Assembly (NCBI GenBank): GCA_963693305.1
Contig: OY855906.1
Span: forward strand, 24,585,789 to 24,649,788
DNA length: 64,000 nt
Reading direction: 5' to 3'
Source: Meandrina meandrites
Lineage: Eukaryota > Cnidaria > Anthozoa > Scleractinia > Meandrinidae
Positions 61,347 through 64,000 of this stretch are shown in pieces. The first letter of the stretch is position 1. Each line of letters begins with the position of its first letter. The notes beneath the pieces are model-generated. The model did no database searches. It worked only from the letters and a program-made list of their open reading frames with translations, and was not told the DNA's origin. The translations under genes were made by a program, and so were the position numbers.

Positions 61347-62254
61347 TTAGCATATACACACGAAGTGATCTCAAAACAGACAATCCAGACATTTTCAAAA
61401 GGAAACCTACGAAAGGCAATTTTATTGACGTCTAATTTGACGTCTCAATTCATGCGTGAAACACGTACAAAACTATTTACAGATTCTTTTAACATGGCAA
61501 ATACACAATCTTCGATAAAATCCTCGCCAAAATGGTCCTTTTACACAGTTCAAATCGGCAACTTTAATCGAAAGTCTGCTTGGAAATCGATAACTGATCA
61601 AACAAAGTTTTCGAAGTTATCGAGAAAGACTTGTTGTTTGGCTCGTTGCGAAGGTGCCTGTCAATGGCGGCTCGAATTGAGGCGAGTGTTGCCTTGTTGT
61701 AATATGACCTGTCTTGTTTTCTCGCGGAGATATAAAACTTCAATTCTTCTTTTTCTATTTCCTCGATTTCGGTGAGAAATTCGTTCTGTCAGGCAAACCA
61801 GTCTACAAAAATACTCGTAATGAGACAAATTGTAGTCGTGAAGATTAATTGCTCCCTATTTAGCGATAGGTAGAATCGATCACAGTAATTATGTCAATAA
61901 ACAAACTGAAAAACACTTGTTTGCAAAACATGACTTCTTCACTTATCTTTAAAAACTTTTAGGCCAGAGTTTGTTGCCTTCTTGGTGTTTTCTGGCTCGC
62001 TGTCGTCTTTTATTTTCACTATTTTTGATTCTGAAACGCTAGCGAAACGCGAGTTTACGCCGGCCATTTTGTTTTATGTTTTATGGGATAATGCATTATC
62101 CACTCGGTAGCGAGTGAATAATGCGACATTAGCCCGAGATAACGAACCAATCAGATTGCTGGAATAGCCAAGATCACTGAGTGTGTATATACTAATGAGA
62201 ATTATTCCCCCCAGATGGTACCGGTAACCCAAATTTTCGGGTCTGGCTCATGGA
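61347..62254. other. Right subterminal region of the 7.1-kb element
   Basis: No supported gene. It includes a TTATCCACTCGGTAGCGAGT-like palindromic block near 62095-62125 that resembles other MITE ends. Confidence 0.4.
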
Positions 62255-62257
62255 CTA

Positions 62258-62860
62258 ATGGATAAGCTTGGCATGACAGATTCCAGAACTGTTATTTACA
62301 AGTTGAAAATGCAGTTTAGCTTGCATGGAATTCTGCAAAAAGCTATTTCTGACAATGGACTGCAATATTCTTCTACAGAGTTTGCAAAGTTTGCAAGTGA
62401 CTGGCACTTTCAACACATCACTTCCTCTCCATGGAATCCCCAAAGTAATGGAAAAGTTGAGAGTTCCATTAAAATCTGTGAAAACATTATGACAAAGGCA
62501 GTGCATGGAAAGTTCTTCTCCTATACCATCATAACACGCCTACGGAAATTGGCTCATCCCAAGTGCAAAGGCTGTTGTTGTTTATTTTGCTAACGAACTA
62601 AGTCCCAAATTGCAAGAACTCAGTTAAGACACTTTCTTACAAAGTGGAAGATGTTGTGATACTGCATAAATTAGCATGTATTTCTGTATCACGACTTATT
62701 GTTATGTAATCAGACCTCGTGGTCTTCGCTCACAGCCGTTAAAGTTGTTGAGTTGTGTCAATGCTCAGTGTCATTATGTTGATCGTAACACATACATAGC
62801 CCTGTTAAGTCGTTCTATTTCAAAGCAAGATAATTCATTCAGTTCGGTCTCCAGTGCATA
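62258..62860 (+). pseudogene. Ty3/Gypsy integrase, second part
   Basis: It continues the integrase interrupted at 55118. The catalytic core shows KAISDNGLQYSS (second Asp) and NPQSNGKVESS (Glu). Together with the Asp of WQKLGMDLF on the other side of the insertion, the D,D,E triad is recognisable. A frameshifted C-terminal tail follows (about 62640-62720, YKVEDVVI and CYVIRPRG), as in Gypsy integrases. Stops and frameshifts make it non-functional. Confidence 0.85.
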
Positions 62861-63782
62861 GGTATGGGGATTTACATATAGGATCGAAAGAGATTGAAAC
62901 ACAGCAAACACTGATATTTTCAAAAACACTGTCCAAGTCCAAATTGTGTGTTGCTTTTAAAACGGAGATCTACCCTTTATGTGCTGGCAGCAAGACTGAC
63001 AAAATGTGGACCATTTTTAACAGTTCAAGTTCGCCTTTCATCCACACATAACTGATAAGAAATGGCCATGTTCGGAAATATTGTTTTCCTCTTGGGCAAA
63101 TCCCACATGCAAGAAGACTGAAAACGTTTTGCTGAACACATATCCAAAGTCTCTGTTTCGCCATTGAAAGCAGAATACTTCTTTGGTATGTACGATTTTA
63201 TTTGATTTTTCTCAGTTTTCTGAATAAGACAATGACAAATGAGTCAAGAATATCGAAACATGAATCATTATATGGGGTAAAAAGGGCAGGAGTCATGAAT
63301 ATTAGAGGTCAAATGATTCCACTTCCACCCCGATGGTACAACACCATCAATAAGGTCTTTAAGATACCATGACTACAGACTACGGACGCTTATATAAACG
63401 CTTATATCTCGGCTGTTTTGGGTACGATTGAGCTGCAATTTTCCAGAGACAAAAAAATGATGGAAGTTTACGAATGTCCTTTTTGATTTGGTAATTTGCG
63501 CTTTATGACGACGCTAGACATTAGTACGAAATTGCAAAATCCACGATTTTGTGTCCAAGTTTGCAGATCAAGTAGAAGAAAGCACTCTGTGATTTTATCA
63601 AAAACAGATGAGTCAAGACCTCTATTGTGTCATGACAGAGGAGGATTTTTTAATTTAAACTTTGCCAGCAAGTAAACATTGTTTAAATGTGCAAATTTGA
63701 ATTTAACGCCTTCCATCTTTTTTTGAAAGCGCTATTTTAGAATTCCGCTTCTGTCATGACACACTACAGTATCCCTGGTCAT

Positions 63783-63813
<31 letters not shown>

Positions 63814-64000
63814 AGCGAACTTCAAAGACCGAACTCTTTGTTGTGTTTTTGGGTATGTCACGTGATTTTGATGGTGCACACAGATTTTCAAGATGGCAGC
63901 CAGTCCATAGTCGTTTTGCAAATCGCCCGTCTTTTCTCTCGTTTTATCGAAAATCGAACAACTACATATTCAAACTTCAGCAAGAAAAGGTTTCCTGAGT
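62861..64000. other. Right-hand stretch with no recognised gene
   Basis: AT-rich. A 14-bp inverted pair (TGTGTCATGACAGA near 63626 and its complement near 63745) is present. It may include Gypsy 3' sequence, but no long terminal repeat can be identified because the other copy is not in the window. Confidence 0.4.

Larger units (their letters stand above)
55121..62255. mobile_element. 7.1-kb TA-flanked DNA transposon carrying a PIN/XPG-CXC protein, inserted in a Gypsy integrase
   Basis: Both ends start with GTCCATGAGCCAG (inverted on the right) and a second inverted block follows (GGTACCATTTAAGGGGAATAAT versus GGTACCATCTGGGGGGAATAAT, split here by unmatched bases). TA flanks the element at 55119-55120 and 62256-62257. 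Removing it brings the two halves of the Gypsy integrase together. The sole large gene is on the minus strand. The right subterminal region contains a nested hairpin MITE. Confidence 0.85.

Overview
The window is eukaryotic and almost certainly animal. Coding regions are split by GT-AG introns with consistent reading phase, the DNA is AT-rich, and it is crowded with eukaryotic transposon families (PIF/Harbinger, a DIRS/Crypton-type tyrosine recombinase, an L1/Tx1-type LINE, Ty3/Gypsy, MITEs, a tRNA-derived SINE). Several repeats and protein families look like ones I remember from stony corals and sea anemones, so I suggest an anthozoan cnidarian. That is recall, not a search. I see no bacterial operons and no CRISPR.

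Layout. 1-2.5 kb: right part of a PIF/Harbinger transposon (accessory DNA-binding protein facing an intact DDE transposase). 2.9-4.3 kb: palindromic 12-mers, a dead tyrosine-recombinase element and an array of small hairpins. 4.3-12.7 kb: a decayed copy of an unnamed integrase-like gene, bounded by inverted repeats of about 570 bp. 11.05-11.4 kb: a tRNA-derived SINE and a perfect 31-bp inverted repeat. 13.8-26.2 kb: a broken SAP/SWIM/YqaJ-nuclease gene on the minus strand that appears to be split by an 11-kb two-gene element with 29-bp terminal inverted repeats. The element's genes converge: a 1322-residue protein ending in BRCT and HMG-box domains, and a 412-residue protein of unknown function. 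28.3-46.8 kb: a multi-exon plus-strand gene ending in a RING-like and a C2H2 finger. All but one of its proposed exon joins keep phase, although its introns hold a second, nearly intact copy of the integrase-like gene (31.0-36.6 kb), a LINE tail, a TTAA-flanked element and a foldback element with 43-bp arrays. 47.3-53.3 kb: an L1/Tx1-like LINE split by other insertions. 53.3-62.9 kb: a Ty3/Gypsy polyprotein whose integrase is cut in two by a 7.1-kb TA-flanked element that carries a protein of about 1550 residues with a FEN1/XPG-like nuclease signature and a CXC cysteine domain.

The best candidates for undescribed systems are three mobile-element-like families: the integrase-like gene present in two copies, the convergent BRCT/HMG two-gene element, and the PIN/XPG-CXC element with its own insertion footprint. 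The organism, the catalytic residues and the mobility claims are inferences; intron phases, inverted repeats and target-site duplications were read directly from the sequence.
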